Assembly (NCBI RefSeq): GCF_038594945.1
Contig: NZ_JBCFYD010000001.1
Coordinates: forward strand, 992,001 to 1,056,000
Origin: Fodinibius sp. Rm-B-1B1-1
GTDB taxonomy: Bacteria; Bacteroidota; Rhodothermia; Balneolales; Balneolaceae
Reading direction: 5' to 3'
Length of the DNA stretch: 64,000 bases
Part shown: positions 1 to 8,364 of the stretch, piece after piece
How positions within the stretch are numbered: the stretch's first letter is position 1
Layout of the letters: each line of letters starts with the position of its first letter
Program-made: the position numbers and the translations under genes
Notes under the pieces: model-generated
Seen by the model: the letters and a program-made list of their open reading frames with translations, nothing else
The model's database searches: none
What the model was told of the DNA's origin: nothing

Positions 1-180
1 CTCACGCTGGATGGATTACGGTTAATTATGGAACGGCAGCAGAAGTAAAAAAGGCAAAAAGCTTAGCTACTATCTTTCATTTTTGATAGCAAAGCAAAAA
101 TCTCATTCATTATATTTTTACTTTTCCTTTCTGCCTTTTCACGCTTCACGGTTACCGTATGACTTCTCGCACCTCTCGGT
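1..180. other. Left edge without an assignable gene
   Basis: The first 86 bases are open to the edge in more than one + frame. One frame (3-86) reads as 27 residues ending in a TGA and another (1-48) as 15 residues ending in TAA; either could be the C-terminus of a gene that begins outside the window, and the sequence alone does not decide. The remainder up to the stop of the marC-like gene is AT-rich and I see nothing in it. Confidence 0.3.
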
Positions 181-855
181 TTAAACGCCAAAAAACTTAG
201 AGATACCATTCAGTATAAACTGCACGCCAATAGCCATGGCAATGAAGCCCATCATGCGAGTAATAGCATTCATTCCGGTAGGACCAATATATTTCGCGGA
301 AAATGGTGCCAGCCGTAATACGCCATAAGAGATAAGGGCTACGAGAATAATTGCAGCACTCATAATGATTAGATCGATAAACCCTTCCGCTTGCGAAGCT
401 AAACCAATGACAACAGCAATACTGCCGGGGCCTGATAGCATGGGCATAGCCATGGGGCTAAAAGAGATGTCTTCTTTATCTTTGGCTGCTTCTTGGGCTT
501 CATCCGATATTTTCTTCTCTGAGACATCCGGATTCAACATCGCATAGGCGGCGCGCAGAATGATAAGTCCGCCCGCAATGCGGATTCCCGGCAGGCTGAT
601 TCCAAAAAAGCTCATAATATATGTCCCCGCCAGTAGAAAGATGATGAGTACCAGGAACATGTAAAACGAGGATTTTTTAGCCACTGATGTGCGCTCAACA
701 TCATTGTTTTTCTCAGTCAGGGAAAGAAAAACCGGCATAGCAGCCAGTGGGTTTGCTACTGATATAATAGATGTAAAGGCTGCAACAAAAAGGGTTGTAG
801 TTCCTGAGAAATACGTAGTAAGTACATTGCTTTGACTTAAAATATCTTCAAACAT
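181..855 (-). CDS. MarC family integral membrane protein
   Basis: 224 residues with about six hydrophobic membrane segments, the usual size for the MarC (UPF0056) family of inner-membrane proteins. The two internal-repeat signatures are visible: an NPLAAMPVFLSL stretch near residues 35-46 and a GPGSIAVVIGLA stretch near 141-152, both typical of MarC proteins. The physiological substrate of the family is unsettled; the old link to multiple antibiotic resistance was withdrawn, and some members have been tied to amino-acid export. It is transcribed alone, divergently from the GAF gene at 982, with a 126-bp AT-rich gap between them that must hold both promoters. The ATG at 855 is the natural start because it begins a short polar leader before the first membrane helix. 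Confidence 0.85.
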   Translation of the reverse strand: MFEDILSQSNVLTTYFSGTTTLFVAAFTSIISVANPLAAMPVFLSLTEKNNDVERTSVAKKSSFYMFLVLIIFLLAGTYIMSFFGISLPGIRIAGGLIILRAAYAMLNPDVSEKKISDEAQEAAKDKEDISFSPMAMPMLSGPGSIAVVIGLASQAEGFIDLIIMSAAIILVALISYGVLRLAPFSAKYIGPTGMNAITRMMGFIAMAIGVQFILNGISKFFGV

Positions 856-981
856 AAGTCGCCAAGATATAAAATGGAGCTCAAACTTTTAACAGTTTTT
901 ACCAACGATATATGTTTTTCAAATGTTAAATTTACCCTTAGATTTAGAACCAATTTTTTATAGTGATTAAGAAAAGAATCA

Positions 982-1458
982 ATGAATCAAAAAACAGTAC
1001 AAAACTCTCAATCGCTCATTAATAGTGTGCGTCAAATTGTTGATAAAAAGAATGCTACACGAGATCAAAAGCTAAAAGAAATCAGTGAGCTCCTTGCAGA
1101 GAAAATTGAGGTCTTTGATTGGGTAGGCTTTTATCTGGTTGATCCCGATGCCGACCGCGAACTGGTATTAGGACCGTATGTGGGAGAAGAGACCGATCAC
1201 ACGCGCATACCCTTTGGAAAAGGAATTTGTGGTCAAGCGGCCGAGACGAACGAAACTTTTGTAGTGCAGGATGTAAGCAAAGAAGAAAACTACTTGGCCT
1301 GCAGTGTACATGTAAAAGCCGAAATTGTTGTACCCATTAAAAAGAACGGTGAGTTTGTTGCAGAGTTGGATATTGATTCGCACACCAAAGATTCCTTAAC
1401 TGACGAGCATCGCAAAGTATTAGAACAAATTTGTGAGAATCTGTCAATACTCTTTTAA
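982..1458 (+). CDS. GAF-domain free methionine-(R)-sulfoxide reductase (fRMsr/MsrC-like)
   Basis: 158-residue single GAF domain. It matches the fRMsr (E. coli YebR/MsrC) pattern along its length: WVGFYL at 47-52, LVLGPYVG at 61-68, RIPFGKGICG at 75-84, YLACSVHVKAEIVVP near 104-118 and AELDIDS near 126-132. These enzymes reduce free methionine-R-sulfoxide in the cytosol with thioredoxin. Two of the three family cysteines are present, C83 and C107; C107 aligns with the catalytic cysteine. The third, upstream of the RIP motif, is replaced by His/Thr, so resolution of the sulfenic acid would have to use C83. The gene is followed after 18 bp by the DUF4920 gene and may share its transcript. Confidence 0.8.
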   Translation: MNQKTVQNSQSLINSVRQIVDKKNATRDQKLKEISELLAEKIEVFDWVGFYLVDPDADRELVLGPYVGEETDHTRIPFGKGICGQAAETNETFVVQDVSKEENYLACSVHVKAEIVVPIKKNGEFVAELDIDSHTKDSLTDEHRKVLEQICENLSILF

Positions 1459-1476
1459 TAAAATTTAGGTACGATT

Positions 1477-1977
1477 ATGAAATCGTTAATAACTACTTTT
1501 GTCGGACTTTTGTTATTGGTCAATGTGGGTATAGCACAAAATAAAGATGCCCCTCCAGAATTAGCCGAACCGGTAGAAAGCGGTAAAAACTACGAAGTAT
1601 ATGGCAGTGAGTTCCCCGAGGAAGTAAAGTTTTTTGCACCGGGCTATTTGGTTCGAAATGCGGATGTTTTTAAGGGACAGCAAATTGCTGCGAGGGGAGA
1701 AGTTAAGCAAGTTTGCCAGAAAAAAGGATGCTTTTTTATTCTTCCAGCCGGAGACCAGAGCATCCGTGTAACATTTAAGGATTATAAGTTTTTCATTCCC
1801 AAAGATGCTGCCGGTCAAGAAGTACAGCTTGTTGGTACTTTTCAGGTAAAGGATCTATCCGAAGAAAAAGCCAAACATTATGCTGAAGATGCTGGTGAAG
1901 ACCCCAATGAGGTTGAAGGAGCGCAAAAAGAGTACGGCATAGTGGCCACATCTGTTAAAATTATTGATACGAAATAG
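1477..1977 (+). CDS. DUF4920 domain secreted protein
   Basis: 166 residues with an N-terminal signal peptide ending at about A20 (GIAQ). The mature part fits the DUF4920 family: YEVYGSEFPEE, then GEVKQVCQKKGCFFIL with the paired cysteines, VTFKDYKFFIPKDAAG, and a C-terminal HYAEDAGEDPNEVEG stretch. The domain is related to the OB-like fold of small periplasmic proteins in Bacteroidota; no reaction is known. The CQxKGC pair suggests a metal site or a disulfide, which is inference. It lies 18 bp after the fRMsr-like gene, hinting at a shared redox or envelope context, but no motif proves it. Confidence 0.8.
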   Translation: MKSLITTFVGLLLLVNVGIAQNKDAPPELAEPVESGKNYEVYGSEFPEEVKFFAPGYLVRNADVFKGQQIAARGEVKQVCQKKGCFFILPAGDQSIRVTFKDYKFFIPKDAAGQEVQLVGTFQVKDLSEEKAKHYAEDAGEDPNEVEGAQKEYGIVATSVKIIDTK

Positions 1978-2088
1978 AGTTATTAGTTTGGACACATTTT
2001 TTTCGTATTAGTAAAACAGATTATCGGCAGTAGAATTTAATTAAACGGCTATTACAGGTCTGGTTGTTTCCTTAATTCAATTTGTGGG

Positions 2089-3564
2089 ATGAAAAGTTAT
2101 ACTACTCGGTGTTTTATTTTGGTTATATCACTCTTTTTAACCTTTGCATGGACATCGTGTAATTCATCGGGAAAAGTAACAAGAGATATAGATCCATTAG
2201 CTTTAGAATATACTATTGATGAGGATAAAGCACTTGATCGTCTTAGCGAGGCCATTCAGCACAAAACGGTTTCGCTGGAAGATACATCAGCCATTAACTA
2301 CGAGCCGTATGATAATTTTATAGCATTTCTCGAAAAAGGATACCCGAAGTTACATCAGGAAGCCGAAAAACAGCGGATCGGGAAATATAGCGTTTTGTAC
2401 AAATGGGAGGGGAGTAATGCCAGCTTAAAGCCGGCCATGCTAATAGGACATTACGATGTAGTACCGGTGAAATCAGGCGGGGATACGCTTTGGCAACATG
2501 CTCCCTATAAAGGTGAAGTAAGTGATGGTTTTCTTTGGGGGCGTGGCACGCTCGATGATAAAAGCGGTATCATGTCGATCATGGAGGCGATGGAATATTT
2601 GATTGATCAGGATTTTCAGCCCGAAAGAACGTTTTATGTTGCCTTGCACCATGATGAGGAGGTCGGTGGGGTGCGTGGAGCACAAAGGATCTCCAAACAT
2701 CTGCAGGATAATGACATTGAGTTGGCGTACTTAGTAGATGAAGGGTTGCCCATTGCAGAAGAGATTATCGACAATGTGAACGTTCCATTAGCAATGATTG
2801 GGGTAGCCTCGAAGGGATCGGTAAATATTGAGTTGACTTATAACCAAGATGGAGGGCATTCGTCGATGCCTCCGCGTTCTTCTGTGATTGGTACCCTTAG
2901 TGATGCCGTGAATCGTATTGAGCGTAAACCGATGAAGGCCAGCTACAGGGGGTTAATTGTAGAGACCTTTGAACCTTTAATTCCCTATATGACCTATACC
3001 CAGCGGTTGGCATTTAATAATACGTGGTTGTTTCGAGGAATTATAAAAAACAAGTTGAGTAATAATCCTGCTACTAATGCAGCACTACGAACTACCGCCG
3101 CAAAAACCATTTTTGAGGCAGGCTTTAAAGAAAATGTGTTACCGGTAGAAGGAAAAGTGATTATCAATTTTAGGATTCATCCCAATGATACTGTAGAGGA
3201 TGTTGTGGAATATGTCCGGGATCGGATCAATAATGACCGTATTAATATTCGAGTGTTAGATCGGGCACGAAACTCTTCCCCGGTATCGAGTACGAAGGCA
3301 AAGCCATATAAGATGTTAAAAAGTACTATAGAAGAATCCTTTGGGGAAGCGTTAGTTTCACCGTCGCTGTTTATTGCGGCCAGCGATGCGCGCCATTTTG
3401 AGGATTTAACCCCCAATATTTACCGCTTTCGACCTATTCGCGCTCGTCATGAGGATCGATCGAGAGTACACGGAATTGATGAACGTATTTCGACTGAAAA
3501 TTATATTGAAATGATACGATTTCAGATCAGGCTGATTGAAAATGGGGCAACAGAACTTCAGTAA
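2089..3564 (+). CDS. M20 family metallopeptidase, probable lipoprotein
   Basis: 491 residues, the length of the carboxypeptidase S/PM20D1 branch of family M20 (di-zinc exopeptidases). Visible metal and catalytic motifs are IGHYDVVPV with H121, GRGTLDDKSG with the bridging D156, HHDEEVGG with the catalytic base and ligand E190/E191, a VDEG motif near 216-219, and a late SRVHGIDERIS histidine. A dimerisation-domain insert with HSSMPPRSS lies between. The N-terminus is a hydrophobic signal ending in TSC, so C24 is likely lipidated, placing the enzyme in the periplasm or on the outer membrane. Likely role is hydrolysis of peptides or N-acyl amino acids. It is a single gene, with a convergent neighbour starting 20 bp past the stop. 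Confidence 0.88.
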   Translation: MKSYTTRCFILVISLFLTFAWTSCNSSGKVTRDIDPLALEYTIDEDKALDRLSEAIQHKTVSLEDTSAINYEPYDNFIAFLEKGYPKLHQEAEKQRIGKYSVLYKWEGSNASLKPAMLIGHYDVVPVKSGGDTLWQHAPYKGEVSDGFLWGRGTLDDKSGIMSIMEAMEYLIDQDFQPERTFYVALHHDEEVGGVRGAQRISKHLQDNDIELAYLVDEGLPIAEEIIDNVNVPLAMIGVASKGSVNIELTYNQDGGHSSMPPRSSVIGTLSDAVNRIERKPMKASYRGLIVETFEPLIPYMTYTQRLAFNNTWLFRGIIKNKLSNNPATNAALRTTAAKTIFEAGFKENVLPVEGKVIINFRIHPNDTVEDVVEYVRDRINNDRINIRVLDRARNSSPVSSTKAKPYKMLKSTIEESFGEALVSPSLFIAASDARHFEDLTPNIYRFRPIRARHEDRSRVHGIDERISTENYIEMIRFQIRLIENGATELQ

Positions 3565-3584
3565 ATTTTTAGGGCTTGGAATTG

Positions 3585-4619
3585 TTATCTCACCTTGCAA
3601 ATCAATCCGTTGTGTGCTTTAATGTAGCCGGCGCGCAGGATATCAAATCCGTGCTCCCAGGCATATAATCCCATCTGCTGAATATCCATGAGCTCGCGAT
3701 AGCCGTAGTTCATGTAGTCACTCATGACGGTGTAAAATGCCTTGCTACGCAACTGATTTCGCGGTGTGGTTAGAATGGCGTAGCCACCGGGCTTTAGGAA
3801 ACGGCGGTGCATTTCAAAGGCCTCGTGCTTGTACTCGTCGGGAAAATGCTCGATAAGTCCAATACTGACCACAATATCGAACTCCTTGCCGTATTTAAGA
3901 TTGCGAATATCATCTACCACAAAATCGATATTCATATCCTCTTTGTAATAGACTTTGTGGCTTCCGGTAGCAGGATTATTTCCCAAGAAGGGATATTGGG
4001 CAGGAAACTTACCATAGCGGTCGGTTTTGCAGAATTTGTCATAATCTACCAGCACTGCATGACCGCCGGGATATTGCGCCATCAATTGCATTGCCTCATA
4101 TCCATCGGCCGCGCCTAAAAATAAGACCTCCGGCTTTTCAACGTCGAGTCCTTCAAACAGGGCACGTTTTCCACGCGGGTCCCAGATGGCATCTTCTACA
4201 CGATGTACCTTGTTCCACACCAGTAGTTGTACGAGTTCTTCGAGTGCTTCACCCGCACCGTGGATATCCATGCTCATCAGGTTTTGCCAGATAGCCGAGC
4301 GTGCAGCCTGTTTTTCTTTGGGGACATCTTTTATAAATAACTGATGGAAAGATTTGTTAAAATGCTTCCATCCTTCTTTGACCCCCATCCGTTCGCCATG
4401 CTCCTGTTCCCATTTCTTTTTACCCTCGGCCCATTTATCGACTTTGTATGGACGATTAATATTTTTCCAGTTTAGGTTCGACCAGTCAATATGACTTACA
4501 TCTTCGAAGAGGTCGGGAGGCGTATCCCGTAAATCTTGAACGTGTGTGGCCAGCCTTTCAAAATACCCGACTTGGTGGTTGGGATTTTGGGTAGATTTTT
4601 TGGCAGTATCTGTTTCCAT
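3585..4619 (-). CDS. Class I SAM-dependent methyltransferase with N-terminal extension
   Basis: 344 residues. The C-terminal two thirds carries a Rossmann methyltransferase fold: VLFLGAADGYEAMQL is motif I (G-A-A-D-G loop), HAVLVDYDKF is the acidic end of strand beta2, DIVVSIGLIEHFPDE is motif IV/post-motif, and FLKPGGYAILTTP is the motif common to Methyltransf_11/23 enzymes. The first 150 residues are rich in Trp and charged residues and contain no recognisable domain. Substrate unknown. It is transcribed convergently with the M20 gene and is not obviously in an operon with the ABC genes, which lie 120 bp upstream on the same strand. Confidence 0.8.
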   Translation of the reverse strand: METDTAKKSTQNPNHQVGYFERLATHVQDLRDTPPDLFEDVSHIDWSNLNWKNINRPYKVDKWAEGKKKWEQEHGERMGVKEGWKHFNKSFHQLFIKDVPKEKQAARSAIWQNLMSMDIHGAGEALEELVQLLVWNKVHRVEDAIWDPRGKRALFEGLDVEKPEVLFLGAADGYEAMQLMAQYPGGHAVLVDYDKFCKTDRYGKFPAQYPFLGNNPATGSHKVYYKEDMNIDFVVDDIRNLKYGKEFDIVVSIGLIEHFPDEYKHEAFEMHRRFLKPGGYAILTTPRNQLRSKAFYTVMSDYMNYGYRELMDIQQMGLYAWEHGFDILRAGYIKAHNGLICKVR

Positions 4620-4739
4620 GGCAGGGTCCCTTATATTGGCCTTCTATTTCCATTATAACGAACGCCGCAATGAAAGTCATTTACAGTTTTTTATGGAGAA
4701 TTATTATCCAATAAAATGTATGGATTTTTAATTACCCAA

Positions 4740-5501
4740 TTACAGCCACTTCAATACATCATTTTTGGGTTGCTCAACCTGCACATAACTTTCAAATATT
4801 TCGCTGAGGGAGGCATCTTTTTGTAATTGTTTACGGCTTTCGGAATCGAGATAAGCAATAATTTTCTGGTTGTGCAAAATAGCGATATCATTACAGAGAT
4901 TTTCAACGATTTCTAAAATATGACTGGTAATGATGATTGTGACACCATTTTCTTGGAGCTTGTTCAGAATTGTTTTCATCCGGCCTATCGAAATTACATC
5001 AATGCTTTCAAAGGGTTCATCCAGGAATAAAATTGTAGGCTCACTCAGGATGGCGGCACAAAAGGAGAGTTTTTTGCGACTGCCAGCTGATAATTTGTTG
5101 ATTTTAGCATGCTCAAATTCGGTAAGCCCCAGATATTCCAACAGGGAATCCATTTTAGGCTGACGGTCTGGGCGACCAATTTCGAACATATCACAGATAT
5201 AGTGCAAAAAATCGTGGCTGGTAAAATGTTCAAAAAGGAGCGGTGGCTGTAGCACAGAGGCGATCTCCCGTTTAATCATTAGCTCGTTGTATTCATTAAG
5301 TTCCCGGCCATTAATCACAATCGAGCCATCGTCATAATCAAGCAGGCCGGTTAAAATGCCGATTAGGGTGCTTTTTCCCGCGCCGTTGGGACCAATGAGC
5401 CCAAAGATGTTTCCTTTTGGAACGGATAGATTAAAGTCCGTAAGTACAGGGGTATCGCCGTATAATTTTTGTAATCCTGAAATTTGTATGGCTTGATCCA
5501 T
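4740..5501 (-). CDS. ABC transporter ATP-binding protein
   Basis: 253-residue nucleotide-binding domain. Walker A is GPNGAGKST (37-45), the signature is LSAGSRKKLS rather than LSGGQ, and Walker B is TILFLDEPFE with the catalytic glutamate. The D-loop and the switch histidine in TSHILE are present. It is of the CcmA/ABC-2 exporter type (DrrA-like), drives export rather than import, and pairs with the permease gene whose stop lies 25 bp upstream, so the two form one minus-strand operon. No peptidase C39 domain is present, so it is not a bacteriocin-processing transporter. Cargo unknown. Confidence 0.88.
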   Translation of the reverse strand: MDQAIQISGLQKLYGDTPVLTDFNLSVPKGNIFGLIGPNGAGKSTLIGILTGLLDYDDGSIVINGRELNEYNELMIKREIASVLQPPLLFEHFTSHDFLHYICDMFEIGRPDRQPKMDSLLEYLGLTEFEHAKINKLSAGSRKKLSFCAAILSEPTILFLDEPFESIDVISIGRMKTILNKLQENGVTIIITSHILEIVENLCNDIAILHNQKIIAYLDSESRKQLQKDASLSEIFESYVQVEQPKNDVLKWL

Positions 5502-5526
5502 AGTTTACATTATTAGAGCATTAAGC

Positions 5527-7083
5527 TTATTGACGTGCATTGGCCCAAACATTGCCCAACACATGTTTATCAAAAGCGCGAACAAGCAGGTCCATGTCGC
5601 GCCATAAGTAAATGGCGATAGCTATGGTTAATGCCCCCATAATCCACAACCGATAAATCTGGTATTCGCCCAGGGGAGTAAAAACCGCATATCCCAATCC
5701 GAAAATGAGAAACAACATCATGAATGTAACTTTTTGGGATATGATGGGATGCTTAAAGCTAAATGAAGAATAATCTACTTTTTTGTAATAGTAAAAGGAG
5801 GTCCACAAGAATACGAGTGTAAAACAGACAAAGAAAAAAGTATTGCTGATATATATTCCGGCAACTGATCCTAATTGGGGCAAGTAGATGATCTCGGCCG
5901 TGGTGATCAGGTAAAAAATGAGTAAGGGGACGACAATAATTCCCAAGAAACGTTCTTTAAGCTGTTTTTCGAAAGAAATAGGGAACTGGAGATGTAGAAG
6001 AAATTCTTTGTTTTCGTAGCCAAACATGTTGGCCATACCCATGGCAAGAAGGGCTACAGGGATGGCTGCCAGCATTGTGGGAATAAGCAGGGCACTATAG
6101 TAGTTGTCCCCAAGTTGGAGTAGCAGGGGGATATATACGGCAGGAATCAAGGCAATAGTGAGAAGTTGCAGCCTGTTATACGGATGAGAAAAAACGTAGT
6201 AATAAAATTTGCCGGCATTATAGCCAAGCCACTTTTTTAGATAAAACCACAGCCGATTTCTTTTGTAGGTGGTTTGTTTGTGTACCGATTTTTGCAGCCC
6301 TTCTCGCGTTTTGAAAAAATGATCCCTAAAAATTAGAAATATCAGCAGGGCGCAGAAGCCATAAATGGTTGAAGCAGTAGCTAAATTATAGGAACCGGTA
6401 GCTGTATATTGCAGAAGTCCGCCGGGTGTATAAAATAGGTAGCTGTTTAGTGTTTTGATGCTTGGGAGATGATGGACTATTATTTGGTCGAACTGGCGCG
6501 AGATAATAGCAATGGCCTGAATGGTACCGAAGATCAGGAAAAGAGCACTAAAGACAATAATTTTAAATCGTTGTTCAACGATTTTTAGGAACCGGTGTTT
6601 AATAGAAAAGATGAATGCATAATTTAACAGAACAACGGCAATCACGACTGGAATATACATGAGGTTGTGAAGCTGCATAAGCAAAAAAACCAGCCAGGTA
6701 AGGTTGTAAATTACATTTAGCGGGTGAAAAAAGCCGAGTAGATTGAGATGCCAGCTGAGTTTTTTAACCGGGTAAGCAAAGGCCAGTAGTTTCCGGTTTT
6801 GTTCCATATTGAGGAGGCGGGTACTGGTAAAGGAAAAATGTAGAATCCACAGTACGTTGGCAAATATAAGAATGATGAGCTGATGGATGTCGACCGTAAG
6901 CCATGGGAGCTGTTCAGCAACTATAGGGTTTTGATCGAAAAGGATAATGACCAGTGCTGAACCTAACAGGTTGGAAAACAGAATGAGTAAAAAAATGATA
7001 TATCCGACCATCAAGAAGGTCTGAAAGTTGGTGAGCCGATAGAGGAAAGTCGACCAATTAAGATATATCAATTTTCGGAGCAT
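5527..7083 (-). CDS. ABC-type exporter permease, multi-spanning membrane protein
   Basis: 518 residues with roughly twelve hydrophobic segments, separated by short basic loops (for example KHRFLKIVEQRFKI and KTREGLQKSVHKQTTYKRNR). There is no nucleotide-binding site. It is the first gene of the operon with the ATP-binding protein 25 bp downstream, and the size and segment number suit an ABC-2-type permease that works as a single large chain. Family assignment rests mainly on this context. The ATG at 7083 precedes a polar leader MLRKLIYLNW, typical of this class. The substrate cannot be read from sequence. Confidence 0.75.
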   Translation of the reverse strand: MLRKLIYLNWSTFLYRLTNFQTFLMVGYIIFLLILFSNLLGSALVIILFDQNPIVAEQLPWLTVDIHQLIILIFANVLWILHFSFTSTRLLNMEQNRKLLAFAYPVKKLSWHLNLLGFFHPLNVIYNLTWLVFLLMQLHNLMYIPVVIAVVLLNYAFIFSIKHRFLKIVEQRFKIIVFSALFLIFGTIQAIAIISRQFDQIIVHHLPSIKTLNSYLFYTPGGLLQYTATGSYNLATASTIYGFCALLIFLIFRDHFFKTREGLQKSVHKQTTYKRNRLWFYLKKWLGYNAGKFYYYVFSHPYNRLQLLTIALIPAVYIPLLLQLGDNYYSALLIPTMLAAIPVALLAMGMANMFGYENKEFLLHLQFPISFEKQLKERFLGIIVVPLLIFYLITTAEIIYLPQLGSVAGIYISNTFFFVCFTLVFLWTSFYYYKKVDYSSFSFKHPIISQKVTFMMLFLIFGLGYAVFTPLGEYQIYRLWIMGALTIAIAIYLWRDMDLLVRAFDKHVLGNVWANARQ

Positions 7084-7198
7084 AGCTGATTGTCAAATTG
7101 ATGGATACCTGAATGAATATTCAAAATAGTATTTCGGGAATCAATCTGACAATATTATCTTTATTAAGCTGGTTAGAATTTCTGAAGATAAGAAAGAC

Positions 7199-7447
7199 AT
7201 GACGTCCAAAAATACACTCAAATATATTTTTATCGCCGCTGTTATTGTATTGGCAGGCTTTGCACTGGCAGATTCACTCGGGTATTTTAACTCCAAACCC
7301 TATACGGCGGTATCACATGGCTCACATGTTCATTATGTGCCTGAAGATCGTGATCCCAACGTATCTATTGATAAATTTCCGCAAGAGGAACCAGGTCCGC
7401 GAGAACGTATTTCCCCTACCGGTCAAATTGTGCCGATAGAGGAATAA
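7199..7447 (+). CDS. Small membrane-anchored protein of unknown function
   Basis: 82 residues: a short basic start, one hydrophobic segment at about 9-27 (IFIAAVIVLAGFALADSLG), then a polar extracytoplasmic tail with HGSHVHYVPEDRD and a proline/glutamate-rich end. The hydrophobic segment may be an uncleaved anchor or a signal peptide. The tail histidines could bind metal, which is only a guess. I do not recognise a family. It lies between the divergent ABC operon and the convergent PorT-like gene with its own 115-bp upstream region. The coherent signal-plus-tail architecture and the ATG start argue for a real gene. Confidence 0.6.
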   Translation: MTSKNTLKYIFIAAVIVLAGFALADSLGYFNSKPYTAVSHGSHVHYVPEDRDPNVSIDKFPQEEPGPRERISPTGQIVPIEE

Positions 7448-7472
7448 TACGTCTTTTAAAAAGGAGAGGGGA

Positions 7473-8057
7473 TTAGAAGTTGAGTCCCGCAACGATGGAT
7501 ATGACACTGTTTTTACCTTGCCCACCGTCAAAAGCATTGGTAAGTCCAAAGCCATAACGTCCTCCAACATTCAATTTCGTTAGACCAACGTTGAAGTCTA
7601 CGCCAGCTCCTACAATACCACCAAAGTCTGTTTGTTCATTATCAGTATCGATACTTACACCGCCTCCAGAGACTTTACTCGTAACTGGAATGCCAACATA
7701 CGGTCCAACATAAACATGCGGCTGTGCAGGACCAGGAGCGAAGCTAAATTTTGCTAATACTGGCACTTGAATATAGTCTAATTCCAGGGTGATGTCGTTA
7801 GCAGCTTCATATCCGTTTTGGGTATAAAGAACTTCCGGTTGAATGGAAATGGGGCTCATTGGAACTTTAAAGTTTAAGAACCCGCCGACCATAAATCCGG
7901 TTCGTGAGTCAAGATCAGACCCATCAGCGGTATCATAAAAATTGCTAAAGTTTAATCCGGCACGGAGACCAAAATCAACTTGGGCGTGGGACTTTTGGAC
8001 AGAAATAATGCTTAGAAGGCCAAAAATAAGGGCGAAGGATATAATTATTTTTTTCAT
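7473..8057 (-). CDS. PorT-like outer-membrane beta-barrel protein
   Basis: 194 residues with a cleavable signal peptide (cut likely after HAQ, residue 26) followed by an amphipathic barrel of about eight strands: FGLRAGLNFSNFYD, TGFMVGGFLNFKVP, ISIQPEVLYTQNGYE, LDYIQVPVLAKFSF, PHVYVGPYVGIPV, FGGIVGAGVDFNVG, LNVGGRYGFGLTN and the C-terminal VISIVAGLNF. This is the pattern of the porin family/outer-membrane beta-barrel (OMP_b-brl_2) group common in Bacteroidota, ending in an aromatic residue as barrel proteins do. No specific cargo or partner can be inferred. It is a single gene on the minus strand, convergent with the small membrane protein. Confidence 0.85.
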   Translation of the reverse strand: MKKIIISFALIFGLLSIISVQKSHAQVDFGLRAGLNFSNFYDTADGSDLDSRTGFMVGGFLNFKVPMSPISIQPEVLYTQNGYEAANDITLELDYIQVPVLAKFSFAPGPAQPHVYVGPYVGIPVTSKVSGGGVSIDTDNEQTDFGGIVGAGVDFNVGLTKLNVGGRYGFGLTNAFDGGQGKNSVISIVAGLNF

Positions 8058-8209
8058 GATGAGAATAGGTTAATTATAAAGAATATTAGACCTTGCCTTT
8101 AAGTGGCAAAGTAGGTTGATATCTTACAAAATTAATATCTAATAACACATATTAATTTTGTGAAGGGTGAACCCTTTAGTTATCGAATTTTAGTAATTAA
8201 GAGACTATC

Positions 8210-8335
8210 ATGCAGTTGGGTCAAGAGGTGAAATTACAGTACAGTGCTAAATTTGTAGATGGCCGTATCTCTTACCACTTGTCGCTTTTAGAAAAAGTAG
8301 AAGCATTCCAAAATAATTGTATATTTAACACTTAA
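8210..8335 (+). pseudogene. Short 41-codon reading frame, possible truncated gene remnant
   Basis: An ATG frame of 41 codons reads MQLGQEVKLQYSAKFVDGR, followed by ISYHLSLLEKVEAFQNNC and a short tail. The segment LSLLEKVEAFQ resembles the start of a family of small bacterial proteins of about 140 residues that open with a strand-rich segment followed by LSxLEKxEALHGxIRVP, as I recall it. Here translation stops soon after that point and nothing matching continues in any frame before the next gene at 8365. It is therefore most likely the 5' end of a decayed gene; an intact micropeptide or chance frame remain possible. The remaining 150 bp between 8058 and 8209 is AT-rich with no gene seen. Confidence 0.3.
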
Positions 8336-8364
8336 TTATTTTTGCTACTTCAGTCATCAATGTT

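Noticed and set aside
4740-7083. ABC exporter as the transporter for the GG-leader peptides
   Set aside because: It has no C39 peptidase domain, lies 19 kb away, and its permease is of the ABC-2 kind.
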